Positions 13,006 to 31,154 of a stretch of DNA of 64,000 bases are shown one piece after another. The notes below the pieces were generated by a model that was not told the origin of the DNA, searched no databases, and was given only the letters and a program-made list of their open reading frames with translations. A program made the position numbers and the translations under genes. The DNA is from Dermatophagoides farinae (lineage: Eukaryota; Arthropoda; Arachnida; Sarcoptiformes; Pyroglyphidae), in contig NC_134685.1 in assembly GCF_024713945.1 (NCBI RefSeq), positions 2,103,001 to 2,167,000 on the forward strand, in the 5' to 3' direction. Numbering within the stretch: the first letter of the stretch is position 1; each line of letters opens with the position of its first letter.

Positions 13006-13105
13006 GAATCATGATAAAGCACTTAATATTATTGCCAAAATAGAGAGAAAGAATTCATCATCATCATCATCATCATCATCACACACAGTTCTACCATTCA
13101 AATAG
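13006..13105 (+). CDS. Candidate terminal exon with NHDKALNII motif
   Basis: A very good acceptor (TTCTTTTCTTTACAG) is followed by one split-codon base, then 32 codons and TAG. The reading starts NHDKALNIIAKIERKN, continues into a Ser run encoded by a TCA array, and ends HTVLPFK. The opening resembles the intracellular helix after transmembrane segment 6 in SLC22-type major-facilitator transporters (x-HDKAL-x-I-x-x-I), and could equally be a TPR-like helix. Transporter exons on either side were not found. The Ser run may be intronic if a weak GT before the stop is used as donor. Confidence 0.3.
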
Positions 13106-16670
<3,565 letters not shown>

Positions 16671-16764
16671 TTTATTCAACCATGTTTTCAAATTTCTTTC
16701 TCTCTCTCTAGCTGTTTTGCCATAATAAAGTGATTCTGATAATGATGATGTGTGATATATTCAG

Positions 16765-16914
16765 CCATTTTCATTATCGTTATTACGTAATACCCCTGAC
16801 TGTGTTCTGTGGCCTGATGGTGATGAATTTTTTTTTTGTGTCACTATGAACCTTTCACCCATGTGTGCGTGTGTGTGTGTGCGTGATTTATGAACAAACA
16901 GGACAAGAATATTG
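16765..16914 (+). CDS. Candidate exon with DCVLWPDGDEFFFC motif
   Basis: Starts after the acceptor-like ATATTCAG and stays open for 49 codons to TGA. The reading has RNTPDCVLWPDGDEFFFC, then NLSPMC, then a Cys-Val run produced by a GT repeat. A Cys-x-(Leu/Pro/Asp/Gly)-Phe-Cys arrangement is reminiscent of small extracellular modules such as chitin-binding peritrophin domains, but the full cysteine pattern is absent. One minus-strand frame is also open. It is best regarded as an unproven exon. Confidence 0.2.
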
Positions 16915-19848
16915 AAAAATGAAGAAAGAAATTGATTATTTAAATGTCAATTGCAATCATTTTTAGCCTGATTCGATTAGCGATCATCATCTAGTGATTC
17001 GTGATGGACGAAAACGAAAAAAAAAATTTGAATAAATAATTTTCAATCAAAGAAAAGAAAAAAAAATCGAAATAAATCCCAATTTCAATAAGCGAATGGA
17101 AGAAACAGAAAAAAAACAAATAAAGAAAGAAGATTGAAATTTATTAAATAAAATTCTGTTTTTTTTTTCTTTGGCAAGCAAACAATGAAAGAAAAGGTCA
17201 TGTGCAATTCTTTATTCGAAGAATCCAGAGAAAGAGGAAAAAACAGCAAATATAAAGAATGAAGAATAAATGAATGAAATGAACATCCAACAGCAACAAC
17301 AACAACAGCACAGGAACAATCCAAACAAATGGAACGCTGTTAGATCCACTTGGTGTGTGTGTGTGTGTATGTATGGTGACAGATGGTTATTTCATTCTGT
17401 TTTTACTGAATCTTTTTTTTCGATTCTTGTGTGTGTGTTCATCATCATAAATGAAGAACGGAAGAGAATCGTAATTTTTTTTTGTTTTTTGTTTTTTTTC
17501 GATTTCAAAATCACAAATTTATTCAACAATCAATTGAATTGTTGTTTTTGTTGTTTGTTGTTTGTTTGTTTTTTTTTTTTTGTTTTCCAGAATTCAACAA
17601 GATTCTGTTTTTGTTTTGGCCAGTTGGTGTGGCACCAACACAAAACAAAACAAAACAAAAACAAAAAATAAACGGTCCGTCTACATGGATGAAATAATAA
17701 CCGGTAAACGACGGTGAACAATAATGATGACCGACCGGCCTATGATCATCGATTCGCATGAAAGTGAAAGTGAAAATTTCACAAGTGTAAAAAATATTGA
17801 TATAAAATGAATATTATTGATCGAGAGATAATATCGATTAACAAACACATCGGAAACATTTTCTAGAATCTAAAAGAGAAGAAAAAAGTTACGCCCGATG
17901 AAAAGAAAAAAAAAATAATGTCAGCTACACAATCAATCGCAAATGGAGGGAAAGAAAGGAAGGGGAAACAACAGCCAAAAAAAAAGGCAAATGGCGGAAA
18001 CCTCACCATTTGCTCAACGAAAGTATTCGGAAGTTTTTTTTTCGGAATATTAACAACATCAATAACAACAACAACAGCGACAACAACAACAACAACAACA
18101 ACAATCTGCAAAGTAAAATGAAAAGCAAAAAAAAACAAACTAAAAGTACCATCATTATCATCATTAACAATATCGAACCGACCGACCGACAGACAGCCAG
18201 TCAGTCAGTCAGTCGAACAAACAAACTACCAGAAAAAACTGTTTCTGATAATCAATACACATTGGGTAACCCGAAGAAAAGGGGAAAAAAATGAAAATTT
18301 CCATTAAGATCATTCGACAGCAGCAGCAGCAGCATCCATCCATCCATCCACCCACCAGTCAATAAGTCAGTCATGGTTTCCATTTTTTTTTATTCTATAT
18401 TCCCACCAAAAGAATCTTGTATCTTCAAGACTGAAAAACTTTCACTAACTGTGTGTGTGTGTGTGTGTGTGTTTGACTAAAAGAGAATGATTTTTTTTCT
18501 GGTCTACAGTGTTTCAATCAAAAAGAAAAAAAAATTCTTTTCTCACTCACTCAACAAGAATAAGTGAATGAATGAATATTTGAAAATGATTCGATGAAGA
18601 GAAAAAAAAACTTCATCAACCAAATATGAAGACAGGAAATAATTTTGAATCCAAATTTTTTTTTGCCTTTCAATATGATATTGATACATTCATGGATGAA
18701 ATTTATGCAGTTTTGTTTCGCTTTCGTTTTTGATATGTTTCAGAATTTTAGTTTTCAATTCTTCTTCTTCTTCCTTTTTCGGTGTTTTATTCACTGTGTA
18801 CAGTTTTTGTGTTTTTTTTTTTTTTTTTTTTGGCAAATTCACTTTCTAGCTTCAAGCAACGTTACTACTTTTCGACATCAGCAGTGAGACATTTGTGTGT
18901 GTGTGTGCGATTCCAATTGGGAATTCTTTGCTTCTTGAAGCTTCTGGATCTCATTAAATTGATTTTTTTTCTGACTTTCATTTCTTATTTTCTTATTTTG
19001 AAAATACAGCCAGAACAAAAAAAAATAATAATAAAAATCTCGATTCAGCGTGCCAAACACTCCATGCATTAGTCTGGTTCAATTTTTTTTTTTTTTTTTT
19101 ATTCTGATGTGTAGATTGTCGATAATGGATCAAGATTTTCATCTTGAAGAATAAAAATCTTGAAAAAATGTGAAGTAAAGAATCGAAACAAATGAAAAAA
19201 AAAATCTTAAATCTGGCACGTCTCATTGTTGATGATGATGATGATGATGATGATTTTTTTTACATTTGGATTTTCATCAGTCCATCCATAGAGAAATAAA
19301 TGATTTGCTTTTGAATGAATCAAATTGAATGCAAACAAACAGCAAAAAAAAAATTAACAATCGACCATCATTAAAGAGAATGATGATGATGATGATGTTT
19401 TTTTTGCGGATCATGATTCATGATTCATGATTCATGATTTTCACAGAATTTTTCTGTTTTTGACCAACCATTATGTGGATCAACGTTTGTTTGTTATGTC
19501 ATTCAAATATGGTGTGTGTGTGTGTGTGTGTGTCAAAATTTGATTTGCCATTTTTTTCGGCATATCAAAAAGAAAAAAAAACGGAAAAAATTTGTTCCAA
19601 ATTTGAATCCAAAAGTGACAATCATATTGTAGTGATAAATAAATAGAAAATGATCATTTTCTACTGTGAATGCCTATATCGAATGTATTATCTTCGTGTA
19701 AACATTATCACCATCACCATCATCATTATTATCGATTCGAATTGATTGAAATTGCTAATAGAAATAAAATGATTGAGAAGAACAAATAATAATAAAAAAA
19801 AACACACAAATATCCGGGAAAAAAATAATGAAATGAACTAAGTTGAAA

Positions 19849-19971
19849 TTCACAGACAAACACAGACAGTCAGTAGTTTAGTGAATGAATGACGAATTCC
19901 CGAAGGGCAATATTTATTTTTTTTTCACTCATTTTAGCCCTGTTCGGACTGTTTGTGTTTATGTCTGTGAA
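19849..19971. repeat. Imperfect inverted repeat, 23-25-bp arms
   Basis: The left arm 19,849-19,871 (TTCACAGACAAACACAGACAG plus two bases) is matched by the reverse complement of 19,947-19,971 with small indels. The spacer is 75 bp and contains its own CCC-GAA-GGG mini-hairpin. This could be a small foldback element or a long hairpin RNA. Confidence 0.6.
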
Positions 19972-22082
19972 CCAGAATAAAAACCAGAAACCGACCAAAA
20001 AAAATAAACCAACACAAATGAAACTAAACTAAGTGCTATGAACTGGAAAACCATGGGTGCCAAATATTTTTTTTTCTATACTGGATGGATGGTGGTGGTG
20101 GTGGTGGTTTTTATCAAATGGGAAAAAAAATTTTTGGATACAATCAACAACAATAATAAAAAGATCATAATCACCAGTTGACCATAGTCAGTTTACCTAG
20201 TCGAAATAGTCGTCAATAAATTAACACACAAAATCCACCACATCCAATAATGAATATTTAGGGCCTAGGAAACAAAACAACGACAACAACAACAACAAAA
20301 AACGATATATTCAATTTATCATCATCATCATGTGTGTCATTTTTTTTTCAATGTATTTCCTTTCATCATAAAAACTGGTGAGAAAGACAAGAAAAAAAAT
20401 ACGCTTTTATTTATATAACAACAACCAAAGGCAAACATTGAACATCCTGATATTATATATTATATAATGATGAAAAACAAACAAACAAACATAAAATCAA
20501 TGTGAACAAATTATGGCCAATTTTTTTCATTATTATTATTATTATTTTCAAGATTAGATATCGATAGTATCGATAAAAACAAAAAATGATTACAAAAACA
20601 TGACCACCATCTCATAGATATAATTACAGCAAATGCTACTATGTAATTATTATTTACCATGATGATGATGATGATTTTTGTTTGAAAAACAAATAAATAA
20701 ATGATTTTTCTGTCTCTGTATTTTTTTGTTGTTGTTGAATGATAATTTGATGATTACGATTTGATTGTGTGTGTGTGTATCATATCAAACTATCGTTAAA
20801 TATCGATATTGTATACAATCGATGTTGTTGTGTTTTTCGAATGAATTTTTTTTTCATTTCATTTTTTTTTTTTTTTGAATATAAATGAAATATATAAATC
20901 ATCTTTCATAGTTCCAGAATAATCGTGTTTTTGTTGTCATTATTATTATTATTCTGATGATGTATCATGTTACAAGGAAGGATTCTGTGTGTGTGTGTGT
21001 GTGTGCGTTGTATTTTTTTCAAATACGATCAAAGAATCTTCATGATGATGGATAATAATTCATTCAAATGTCATCATTATTTGTTTGTTTGTTTGTTTAT
21101 TTATTTTCATAATCATCATCATCGTTGCTGAGCTGGCTGATTCCTTGCATCACACACACCCACACACATACAAAGTGGAAACAAAAAACCGAAAGAAAAC
21201 AAATTCTGCAAAAAAAAATGAAATATTTTCTGCTGTCGAAATTCTACATTTCCCGTAGTGTTATTATTGTTGTTGATCCCTGTTTGTATTATGTACCAAA
21301 AATGTATCCTATTTTGGCGTTTTTGTTTTCCATCGTTTTTTTTTGAATGTTTTGAATATTCTCATTTCATGTCATGTTTTTTTTCATGTGAAATATTCAT
21401 TCATTCATTCAATCAATTTATCATCATCATCATCATCATCAAAAGAAAGAATTGCACAGTTATGGCGTATGTGTCACATTTTTTCTTATATATTCATTCA
21501 AATGGCAAATTCTTTCCAATGATAATTGGTTCCAAATAAAAAAAGAGAATTTTTTTGTTTTTCATTCGACAGAAACTTATTGATTGAATTTTAAAGGAAA
21601 AAGATAAAAAAAAACTTTCTGAAAAGGGAATAAATAAATGAAAAAAAAAGTTCCCAAAAAAAAAGTTCCCAGAAAAAAATGTTCATCAAATACGGAAATA
21701 GAAAAAAAATACAAGAAAAATAAACGAAATTATGATGATGATTTATTGTAATCTTACACACACACATACAGACACAGACTAGAGAATCCTACAGAATCTT
21801 GAATATTCTTCCAAATAATCGACAAATAAATCACCACGAAGATTGGTGTCTGTCTGATTCAAGAACTCTTCTATATTCGAAATCACAAAAAAAAATTCCA
21901 ATTGGAAATGGCAAAAAAAAAGTAAACACGAGAATCAAAAGTAAAATTAGCAAAAATCTCAATGTTCACAACATCATCATCATCATCATCATCAAGAATC
22001 ATGAATCACGAAAATCAAGAATTATGAATTGGAAAACCAAATGGAACACACACACACACATACCCGGTTCTTTTCATTATTA

Positions 22083-22083
<1 letters not shown>

Positions 22084-22117
<34 letters not shown>
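22084..22117. repeat. (TCA)n trinucleotide array
   Basis: About eleven tandem TCA units. Many similar TCA/ATG arrays are scattered through the window. Confidence 0.9.
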
Positions 22118-25100
22118 TGATCATCATCAAATCAAATCAAATGAACCGAAATGAAATTTCCCTTGAGAAGAATTTTGTTCATTCAATTTCATGTTGAAAT
22201 GAATTTTTTGTAAAAAAAAACTACAACAACAACGACAACAACAACAACAACAACAACAAAGATAAACAAACGAAAAATCATTCAATTCAATTCAATTTAA
22301 TCATTCACGATTGCCATTTGACACATTTGATTTTTTTTTTTTTTTAGTTCAACCAAACATAACCCGGAAAAATACTTGTGCATGCACCTAAAAAAAACCG
22401 ACACATTAAAGGAATAGAAAAAAAATTGTGACAAATACACACCCATTATCATCATCATCATCATCATCATCAACAACAACAACAACAAAAATTAATTAAC
22501 ATCCATAATGATGAAGAACTGATGATGGATCAACTCTTTCTCTTTTCTATTTTACTGGAAACCACACAGAAAAAAACCAAAATTCTATCACCAACACATT
22601 AACCGTTGTTGTTGTTGTCGTTTTTTTTGGGTGACAAGTTATAAAAAAAAAATTCAGTGCGTTTTAATCACATTTATTCTGTAATATGCGTATGTGTGTG
22701 TGTGTGTGTAGTTAGCATCATTACAACGATGAAAAAAAAACAAAAACAACAACAACAACAACTTTGATTAATTAGCCAATTTAATTAATTAATTAATTAT
22801 AAAATCTCTTTCACACTCTGTCGTTGTGTTTATGCATTTTTAACAACATGGATATGTGAATGATATCGTTATTGCAGCCATTGTTGTTGTTGTTGTTCAT
22901 TTAATCAATTTTTCTACACTGTCAACATGAATAAAATAATGATAATGTCCATTATTGAGGTAAATTAACTCTTGTATTACACATCAGATAATGAAAACAA
23001 TAATGGACAACAACAACACCTGATAATGACAGACAGACATTATCATCATAATCACCATCATTATCAAAATTGAATTAAATTCTTTTTACTTTGATGAAAG
23101 ATGGAAAATAAAAAGTTTTTTTTCCATCTAACAGAATGAATTTGTGTGCAGAATTTTTGTTTTCTCACATATCTCTCTATCAATGTAATGGATTATTGAT
23201 CATCGATAATTGAATATTGATCAAGTGAAGTTGAAAAAAAAATTAAATGATAATCAGTAGAGAAATAGAGAACCAAAACAAAAAAAATAAATTCCGGATC
23301 TTTACCTGTATTTTAGTTGTGATTCCAAATGACCATTTGTGCTGATGATGATGATGATGATGATGAAAACATAAACAGCACACAAACAACAGAATAAACA
23401 CTGGAAATATGGAAAAACTACACACAAAATTGGCTTATGGAAAAAATGTTAAATTTCACAAAACACACACACACACACATAAGCACAGCAAATATTTGGA
23501 AGTAAAAAAAACAACAACAACAGCCGGAAGGAAGTGACAAATATGAGTTGTGTAGTAATAATCAAGGTAGTAGAAGCAGCACAGAATAACAAACAAATCA
23601 AAAAAAACTTTGAAAGTTTTGATGGATAAAAGTTGATCAAAGACAAACGATGATGATGATGAAAAATGTTGCAATCAGAATTGGAAAAAAACTTTTTTTT
23701 TCTCTTTATTTCTTGAAATGAGATGGATGATGATGATGAAACAATGGAAACAAATGCGATAGAGAGCGAGAATAATGGAATTTATAAAATATTTATTAAC
23801 AACCAGTTAGTGAAACAAGGAGGATCATTTGATTGGATTTTTTTTTTTTTTTGGTTCATCACTGGATCCGAAAAGAGAAAAAAAACCAATATTTGTTGTC
23901 TGATATCATCATATATGATAATGGAATATCGATGAAATATGGATGTGAAAGACAAAAAAAAACCTGGATTATTGGAGACGAAATAATGGAATGAGAAATT
24001 TGGTTTTTTTCATTCATTTCAATTATTCAATTATTCCAGAATGGAACCAAAAAAAAAAAAATTTCATTTTCATATTGCCCTCGAGAATGAAATCCTTTAC
24101 AAAGACAATTTATGCAGAACACGATGAAATGAAATGCCGATCATCTTGATGATGAGAAAAAAAAGAGTTGAAAAAATTCTTCAAACACACACACAGGAAA
24201 TGGGCAATATTTTATTTTTTTTTTTAATAATAATTAATTTGAATGAAAAACAAAACAAAACAAAAAAATTTCATTTCACTTGAATATCCTAACGGCAACA
24301 TTTACTGCAACCATCGAATAAATTTTTGGCATCAAAAAAAAAAAAAAAAAAAAATTCAATTCAATTCAATTTTCGTTCGGTTTCAACAGTCCAAAGTCTA
24401 GAATACGACTAGAATTTTTTTGTTTTCTTGCTGTTGTTGTTGTTGTTGTTCTTGCTTTTTTTTCAATAATTCAGAATATTCTTTCTCTTGTAGTAGTGGT
24501 TAGTAGTAGTAGTAGTGGTTCAAAAAAAAGAAACAATTGATAATGGAACTGAAATGAATAAAAAACAAACGGTAGACGTCTATAAATGTGTATGTGTTTG
24601 GTGATGACCAAAAAAAAAAAAAAAAACACACCACGCTATATATTGGTGTTCCAATTGGAATAATTTTTTTTTTGCCGCATTTTTTCATTATCAATGACAT
24701 GTTGTTTACCGGCAATTGTGTTGTTGTGTTGTTGTTGGTGGTGGTGTGTCAGTTATGGACAATTTTTTTTTTTTTGGAATTTAGGACAAACAAGAATTTT
24801 TTTTTTGTTTTTGTTTTTTTTTCATGAATCCAAATCCAAATCCAATCCATTTCAATCTGTTTGAATTCTGTTTTGTTTGTTTTGTTTCATCCACAATAAA
24901 AAAAACGAATATCCAAACACAAACTAATAAAATGAAATTTATTACCACACTAATAACAACAACAACAACAACAACATTAATAACAAGACAACAACAAGCC
25001 GAATTATTATTACGTTTTGTGTGTGTGTGTGTTTTTTTTTATTTTCATCCCATCTCTCTCTCTATTTATATATATGGAAGAGACAAAATGAAAAACATAA

Positions 25101-28100
25101 GTGGATTTTATGTTTCGTTATACTCATCATCATGGTAATTCACATGATAAAAAAAACAACAACAAGATTTTGTCCATCACCACCACCACCACCCACTTTT
25201 TTTTCAATGATTCTTTCTGATTCTCTCTTCACAGAAACAGAAAAAGGGCTCATGACAAGAATTATACGATCACCAAACGCACACACACACACACACAGAG
25301 AGAGACCAACGAAACTAAACAGAAGGGGAAAAAATCGAATCCAAATAAGTATGGTTTGTTTTTTATGATGCCATTATTTTATTGTTGTTGTACGACTTTC
25401 GTATTTCGCTCACTATAATGATAATGATAGTCATAACATGTAGAAAAAAACCATCCAAAAAAAAAGTAAGCCAACAAGAAGAAAATCTATAAAAGGAAAA
25501 AAAAACAACAGAACAAGCATCCTTTTTCTTTTACCTTTTGGGTATCCGATATAAAATGGATAGATATTAAATTCTGTTATTAATACCAATCAATACCATT
25601 CAATAATGATGATAATGACGAGATGGTGATGGTGATGCTATTTGTTGAGCTAATAAAATATCACCATTGTGTGTGTGTGTGTGTGTGGATCATTCAATGT
25701 ATTTTGTATGTTGATGAGAAAAAGAATGAGAATGAGAATGAGTGGAGAAGAAAAATTCAAGTTTGATTTCAATTTGAATTCGATTCATGTTTCAACAACA
25801 ACAACAAAAACAACAAAAAAAACACTCTGTGTGTGGGTGTGTATTGCACATATCGAATAAAATGATATCGATGCCAATGTTGTTGTTGTTGTTGTTGTTG
25901 ATGATGATAATGATAATGATATTATGAAATCATCATCATCATTATTATTGAAAATTAAAAAGACACGTACAAAGATTTTTACTATTCTATTTTGATAATG
26001 AATTTTGATAATGGTCCGCGGATATAAATGTGAATAATCAACATGATCATATCATCATCATCATCATTATAAATTTGCCAAACTTTTTGTTCATTTTATT
26101 CTTTTACGACTGTTTGTTTGTAAATTGTGTGCACAACACGGATCGAATATTTTGCCACATTGTTGAAAAAAGAATTTCTTTTTCTTCTTCTTTTTTTTTC
26201 CTAGTGAAATTGGTGATTATGCAAGTTGAACCTATAGGAAAAGAATGAAAAGTTAAAATTTCAACATTAAAATGATGATGATAATAACAAACCTATTTGG
26301 CCTCGAACGAAAGAAAAAAAATCGTTGATTGATTCTTATTATTCGATGATGATGTAAAATGAACTGAAATTGATCAAGAATTTCTCATTCTGCTCTGGAA
26401 TATTTATTCATTTCATTTTATGTGTTCGAATTCGAATTTTTAGTATTTTTTTTTCGAATCAAATTCATAAATAACGGAGCGGCGCCACTTGTTATGAAAT
26501 TGCAGAAAAAGAATTTCTTGATTTTTCCAACCGAGCAGAAAGAAAAAGTTTTTGTCTTTTGTATTTCAAAAAATTCAAAAAAAAAGAAAAAATTTGAAAC
26601 CAACAACCCAACCTACCAACAACACGTTGGATTGAATGAATGTTTCAATGAATCATTCAAATAATCACAAAATCTGGATCAAGCACTATGGGTCAACATC
26701 TGTGCTGCAGCAAACAAACAAACAAACAAACAAAAAGGAAATGAAAAAAAATAAAATCAAAAAAGTTTTCACATACAAAGAAAAAAAAACCATGTGCTTG
26801 AATTATTTTTGGCAGCAGCATGTAGAGAATGAAAAAAAAACATACAAACAAACAAACAAACAACAACAACAACAACAATCATAACAAACCAAAATCCAAA
26901 TTGAAAGTCATTTCATTTCATTTTTTTATTATTATCATTATTCTGGTGTGTGTGTGTGTTTGTTTGTTTTGAAACAAAATAATTTTAAATGCGTTTGGTT
27001 GCTGTTCCAGAATCCATTGAGAATTGTGCGATGGCAAATTTGGATGAACAGCAGAAAAACTTTTCACACTTTTTTTTTGTTTTGTTTTGTTTTGTTTTTT
27101 GTTTTTTCAGGACTAAATACAAGCGGAAAAAATTCTTGAAATTTACTTGCGACTAATTTTAAATAAAAAAAAAGTAATTTTCTTTTTCAGTTGTTCAATT
27201 CTTGAAGATTCTGGTTTTTTTTTTAATTTTTTTTTTCATTCGTAAACTTTTTTTTTCCCCAGTAATCATAACTGTGCACGTTTGTTTGTTCCGTTCGATG
27301 ATGATGAGTGGGAATTTGAATTTGAAACCATAACAACAACAACAAACAACCACAACATAATGTGATGGAAATAATTTTAGAAATCAGCATCAACAATAAT
27401 TCCAAATGATGATCATCTTGATGATGATGAGTGGAAAGTTTGATTTTCTTTTTTTTAACGGATTGTGGATGTACCAGATGTTTCTTTTTTTTTTTTTTTT
27501 TTGTTTGGTCTGTGGTCAACCGCGGCTTTTCAATCCATTTTTTTTCTTCTTCTTCTACAACCCAATGTCCATTGGTTGTTCGGTTTTTTTCAACCACCCA
27601 ACAATCATCATTTGTTGATAATCAGCCAAGTTATCAATATAAAAAAAAATCATCATCATTTAATTCATTATACCAGAAAAAAATAAACAAAAAAAATTCT
27701 AGTTTCTCGGAAACTTTTTTTTTCTCACCAGTATCACTTGTATTCAAAGAAATTTTCTGTTTTTTTTTTGTATTTGTTCGATTTTTTTTTTTTTTTTTGT
27801 GTTTGTATACAAACTTTCAAATTTCAAATTATCATTTGCCAAAATTTTCTTTCTTCTTTTTCGTTTCGATCAATTGGGATAATTCAATCGAATGGATGAT
27901 GATGATGATGATGATGATTACATGACCTTGAATTTGATCTACACAAAGTTTGATTTGGTCGAAAATTCTATTACTTGTATTATCATCAAAATTTTTTTTC
28001 TGTTATATATAAAAGAGATATATCGATTGATCGATAGAAATCGATTTTGATCAGTCATGTTTGTGAAAAAAAAGGAGAAGAAATCGAAATCGATTGATGA

Positions 28101-28224
28101 TGATTACGACCATTATATGATGATGATGATGATGGTCTTTACAATCAACCGAAAGGCACAATCATTTTTTTGGCCATTACAACACAATGATGATAATGAT
28201 AAGAATTGAATATTTTTATAAGAA

Positions 28225-28255
<31 letters not shown>

Positions 28256-29254
28256 GAGTAAGAAAATTTAAACAACGGCCGGAAATTGTCTGAAAATAAT
28301 GTCAAGAAAAAAAAGGGAATGCGGAAATCCGTATCCGTATAGAACATTTAATCATCAACCATCATCATCATCATCATCAGACACACGAACCAGCAAATTT
28401 AAGCAAGTAATAAAAAGTTTAAACTAAAATTTTATATTTCATATTTTTTTTTCTCATTTACAGAATAACCTCTTAAAAAAAAAATTTCCCCCCCATGTTA
28501 TTTTTGCTCATAATGTTATGATGAAAATGAAGAATTTATATGAATGATGATTCGACCGATTCGTATCGTGTGGATGAAGAATTTTATTGGCAACAACAAT
28601 AATAATATCCGTTCATGTATGGCACATATATAGCAGAATTTGTTTGTTTTATTTTCATCTTCAATTTGTTCTGTTTTCTTGTATACTGAAATACAAATTT
28701 AGATCACGGCCATCAAATGTTGAAGAAAAATTGAAAATTGCTTTGACATTAAATGGACCGATTCAATAATGGCCACTATATTCGATATTGAATACAATGG
28801 CTATCATCATCATCATCAGCATCGTAATCGCCGTAGTCGTCGTCTTCGTCGTCATTGGAATGATTATCGAATTCAATTGATGAAAACGGAAACGTTTTTT
28901 TTTTTTTGCTTCATTCATTTTTCGTGAAGCAATTTTCTATTTGATGAATTTATTCACCCCCCACCCTATACTACTTTTTGGGTCCCATACGCCTAAACAA
29001 AAAGAAAAAAAATTTCCCGGAAAAAAAACCAAATCAACTACTACTACTACTGCTGTTATCTCTTGTACACGAATGTTACTCAAGCGCCCACACACACAGG
29101 CTATTTGTTTCGTGTCCAATGACCGATGACCATTGTTGTTGATTATTATTATTTTGTTTTTTGTTTGTTCGTTTGAATCAATGATTAAGTGAAGAAATTA
29201 TATTTGTTCTACACACACAACACACACAAACACACGATCATCACCGATTGTAAA

Positions 29255-29285
<31 letters not shown>

Positions 29286-31038
29286 CAGACATTTTTTTTC
29301 CGCTTGTTGTCAATTGATTGTTGTCGAAATTTTCCATTTTTTTTTCTTGTTTGTAATCGTTAATCATAACCGATCATCATCATCATCATCACCGTCATAA
29401 CATTGTTTGTTTATCAGTTTTGTATCCAATGTGAATGAAAAATGTCGAAAAATCCAGAGAAAATAAAACGATCACTTAATCATACAATCAACAACAACAA
29501 CAACAACAAAAAACAACAAACAGTTGACATTGAAAACAAGAGAGATCGACAGAGAGAGAGAGAGAGAAAATCATCATATCTATACAAAATTCTAAATGAT
29601 AAATGGATTCATATTTTAGAATCGGCAGAAAAAACTAACCGATTCTGATTCACATTCCACAATATTTTTTTTTCTTTCTTGGTTACATCATTCTGATCAT
29701 GATGATGATGAAATATCTAATTCTTTGATATATAATGATAATGATGATTAGTATATGTACATGTCATATACACACGATTCCGGGTGCAAATTACTAGCAA
29801 ACAAAACAAAAAAAAACAAAAAGAACCAGAATCTGATTTGTTGTTATTGAATTTCAAGATGAATAACTTGAAATCATGGGTGGGTGGGTGTTTGGTTGGT
29901 TGGTTGGTTTTTTTTTTTGGAGAGAGAAAAAAAAATATTCAGTCAAGTGTAAAATTGAATTGAACGTTTTTGTTTTTTTTCTGGTTAATGTATTGGTCAC
30001 ACACACACACACACCAAAGTGGATGTCGATTTTTACGACCAACAACCGACCGATAACCAATCGAGGAAGGAGAAAAAAAATCAGGCCCATTTTCGGACCA
30101 TTGAAGTATTTTTTTTTTGTTTCGGCCAAAAAAAAGAAAGAAAATTTCGATTCAAATTTGGAATTTTTCTCAATCCGGAATATTAAAAAAAATGAAAATG
30201 AAAACGAATGAAGAATAAAAAAAACTGATTGGCTGAATGACCTAATCAAAAATTCTTTTTTTTTCTTCTTCTTCTTCATCACCAACATTGAATATGGAAT
30301 ATTCTTGCAGACGTACTAGTACTAGTAGTAGTAGTAGACACAAGTGAATCAGAGAGAGAGAGAGAGAGAGAGAAAATTCCATTATTTTTATAATTTGAAT
30401 ATTAAAAAGTTTTTTAGCTTAGCATCTAATCATCATCATTGCAGCGTTTGAAATGTATGTGAAATTGAATCAATTTAAATTTTTAATGGTTAAATCAATC
30501 AATTTGAATCCATTATGAGAACAAAAATACGACTACTACTACTACCACACACACACACACACATCGGGTTATGAAATCATGGTCTCGGTTCGTCAATTCA
30601 AATGATAATAATAATGGTTGATGATGTACCGGCATCATGGATGCATAACGGTTTTTAACTTTAAAAAAAAAAAATTTTTTTTGTTAAAAATTTGCACTTG
30701 AAAGATCCGGAAGAATTACATTGATGATGATGGTGATGAATCTGGTTGGAAAAAAATTTTAAATTTTTTTGTTTGTGTGAATATTCACTAAATTCATATC
30801 GATTTTTTTCAAATAATTTACATTTTCATTGTTTTCAAATAAACAATGCCGGTCATGATAAAAGAAATGTCTAAAATGTTTACACATTTGAATTGGCAAA
30901 CATTTTGTTGTTGTTGTTGTTGTTGTTAGTGTCGAAAATTAGAAAATAACATCGATCCAAGTAAAACGAAACGGAATGGAATGGAAATGAAAAATTACAA
31001 CAAAAAAAAATTTCCTTTCAACAACACAAGAATTTTAG

Positions 31039-31154
31039 ATCAAGTGCAAAACTCTGCTGCTATGGCCCTATGGCGTATAAGTTACAATTATACAAGTGCA
31101 TTTGTTGGAAGATCAAAGAAAATGATCAGAATTTTAACATTAAAATTCTGGTGA
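31039..31154 (+). CDS. Candidate terminal exon, armadillo-like helix
   Basis: The acceptor GAATTTTAG is followed by two split-codon bases, 37 codons and TGA. The reading begins QVQNSAAMALWRISYNY, continues TSAFVGRSKKM and ends in a basic, hydrophobic tail. All minus-strand frames over these bases contain stops, and composition is clearly more balanced than the flanks. A-x-A-L-W-x-[IL]-S is the usual third-helix pattern of armadillo repeats, which is the only family hint. No neighbouring exon could be placed. The final dozen residues may be read-through into an intron. Confidence 0.3.

Larger units (their letters stand above)
16915..31038. other. Long repeat-rich tract with no assignable gene
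   Basis: About 14 kb of A/T runs, TCA/ATG arrays (e.g. 19,230-19,253, 22,084-22,117, 27,892-27,918, 28,225-28,253), CAA/TTG arrays, and GT/CA tracts (18,451-18,473, 19,512-19,533, 29,257-29,283). At 17.7-18.3 kb and 28.5-28.9 kb composition is more balanced and several short frames read like protein. In both places competing frames on the same or opposite strand prevent a call. Confidence 0.5.

Noticed and set aside
17700-18300. Possible short genes (MMTDRPMIIDSHESE; MSATQSIANGGKERKG)
   Set aside because: Overlapping frames on both strands look equally coding. No domain, and no splice structure decides.
27431-27925. 164-codon open frame (+)
   Set aside because: Phe/Ser runs from poly-T and TTC repeats, and a Met run from an ATG array. 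No protein signature.
28540-28927. Three short protein-like readings on +
   Set aside because: They lie in three different frames without matching splice sites. A minus frame (GPFNVKAIFNFSSTFDGRD) is just as good.
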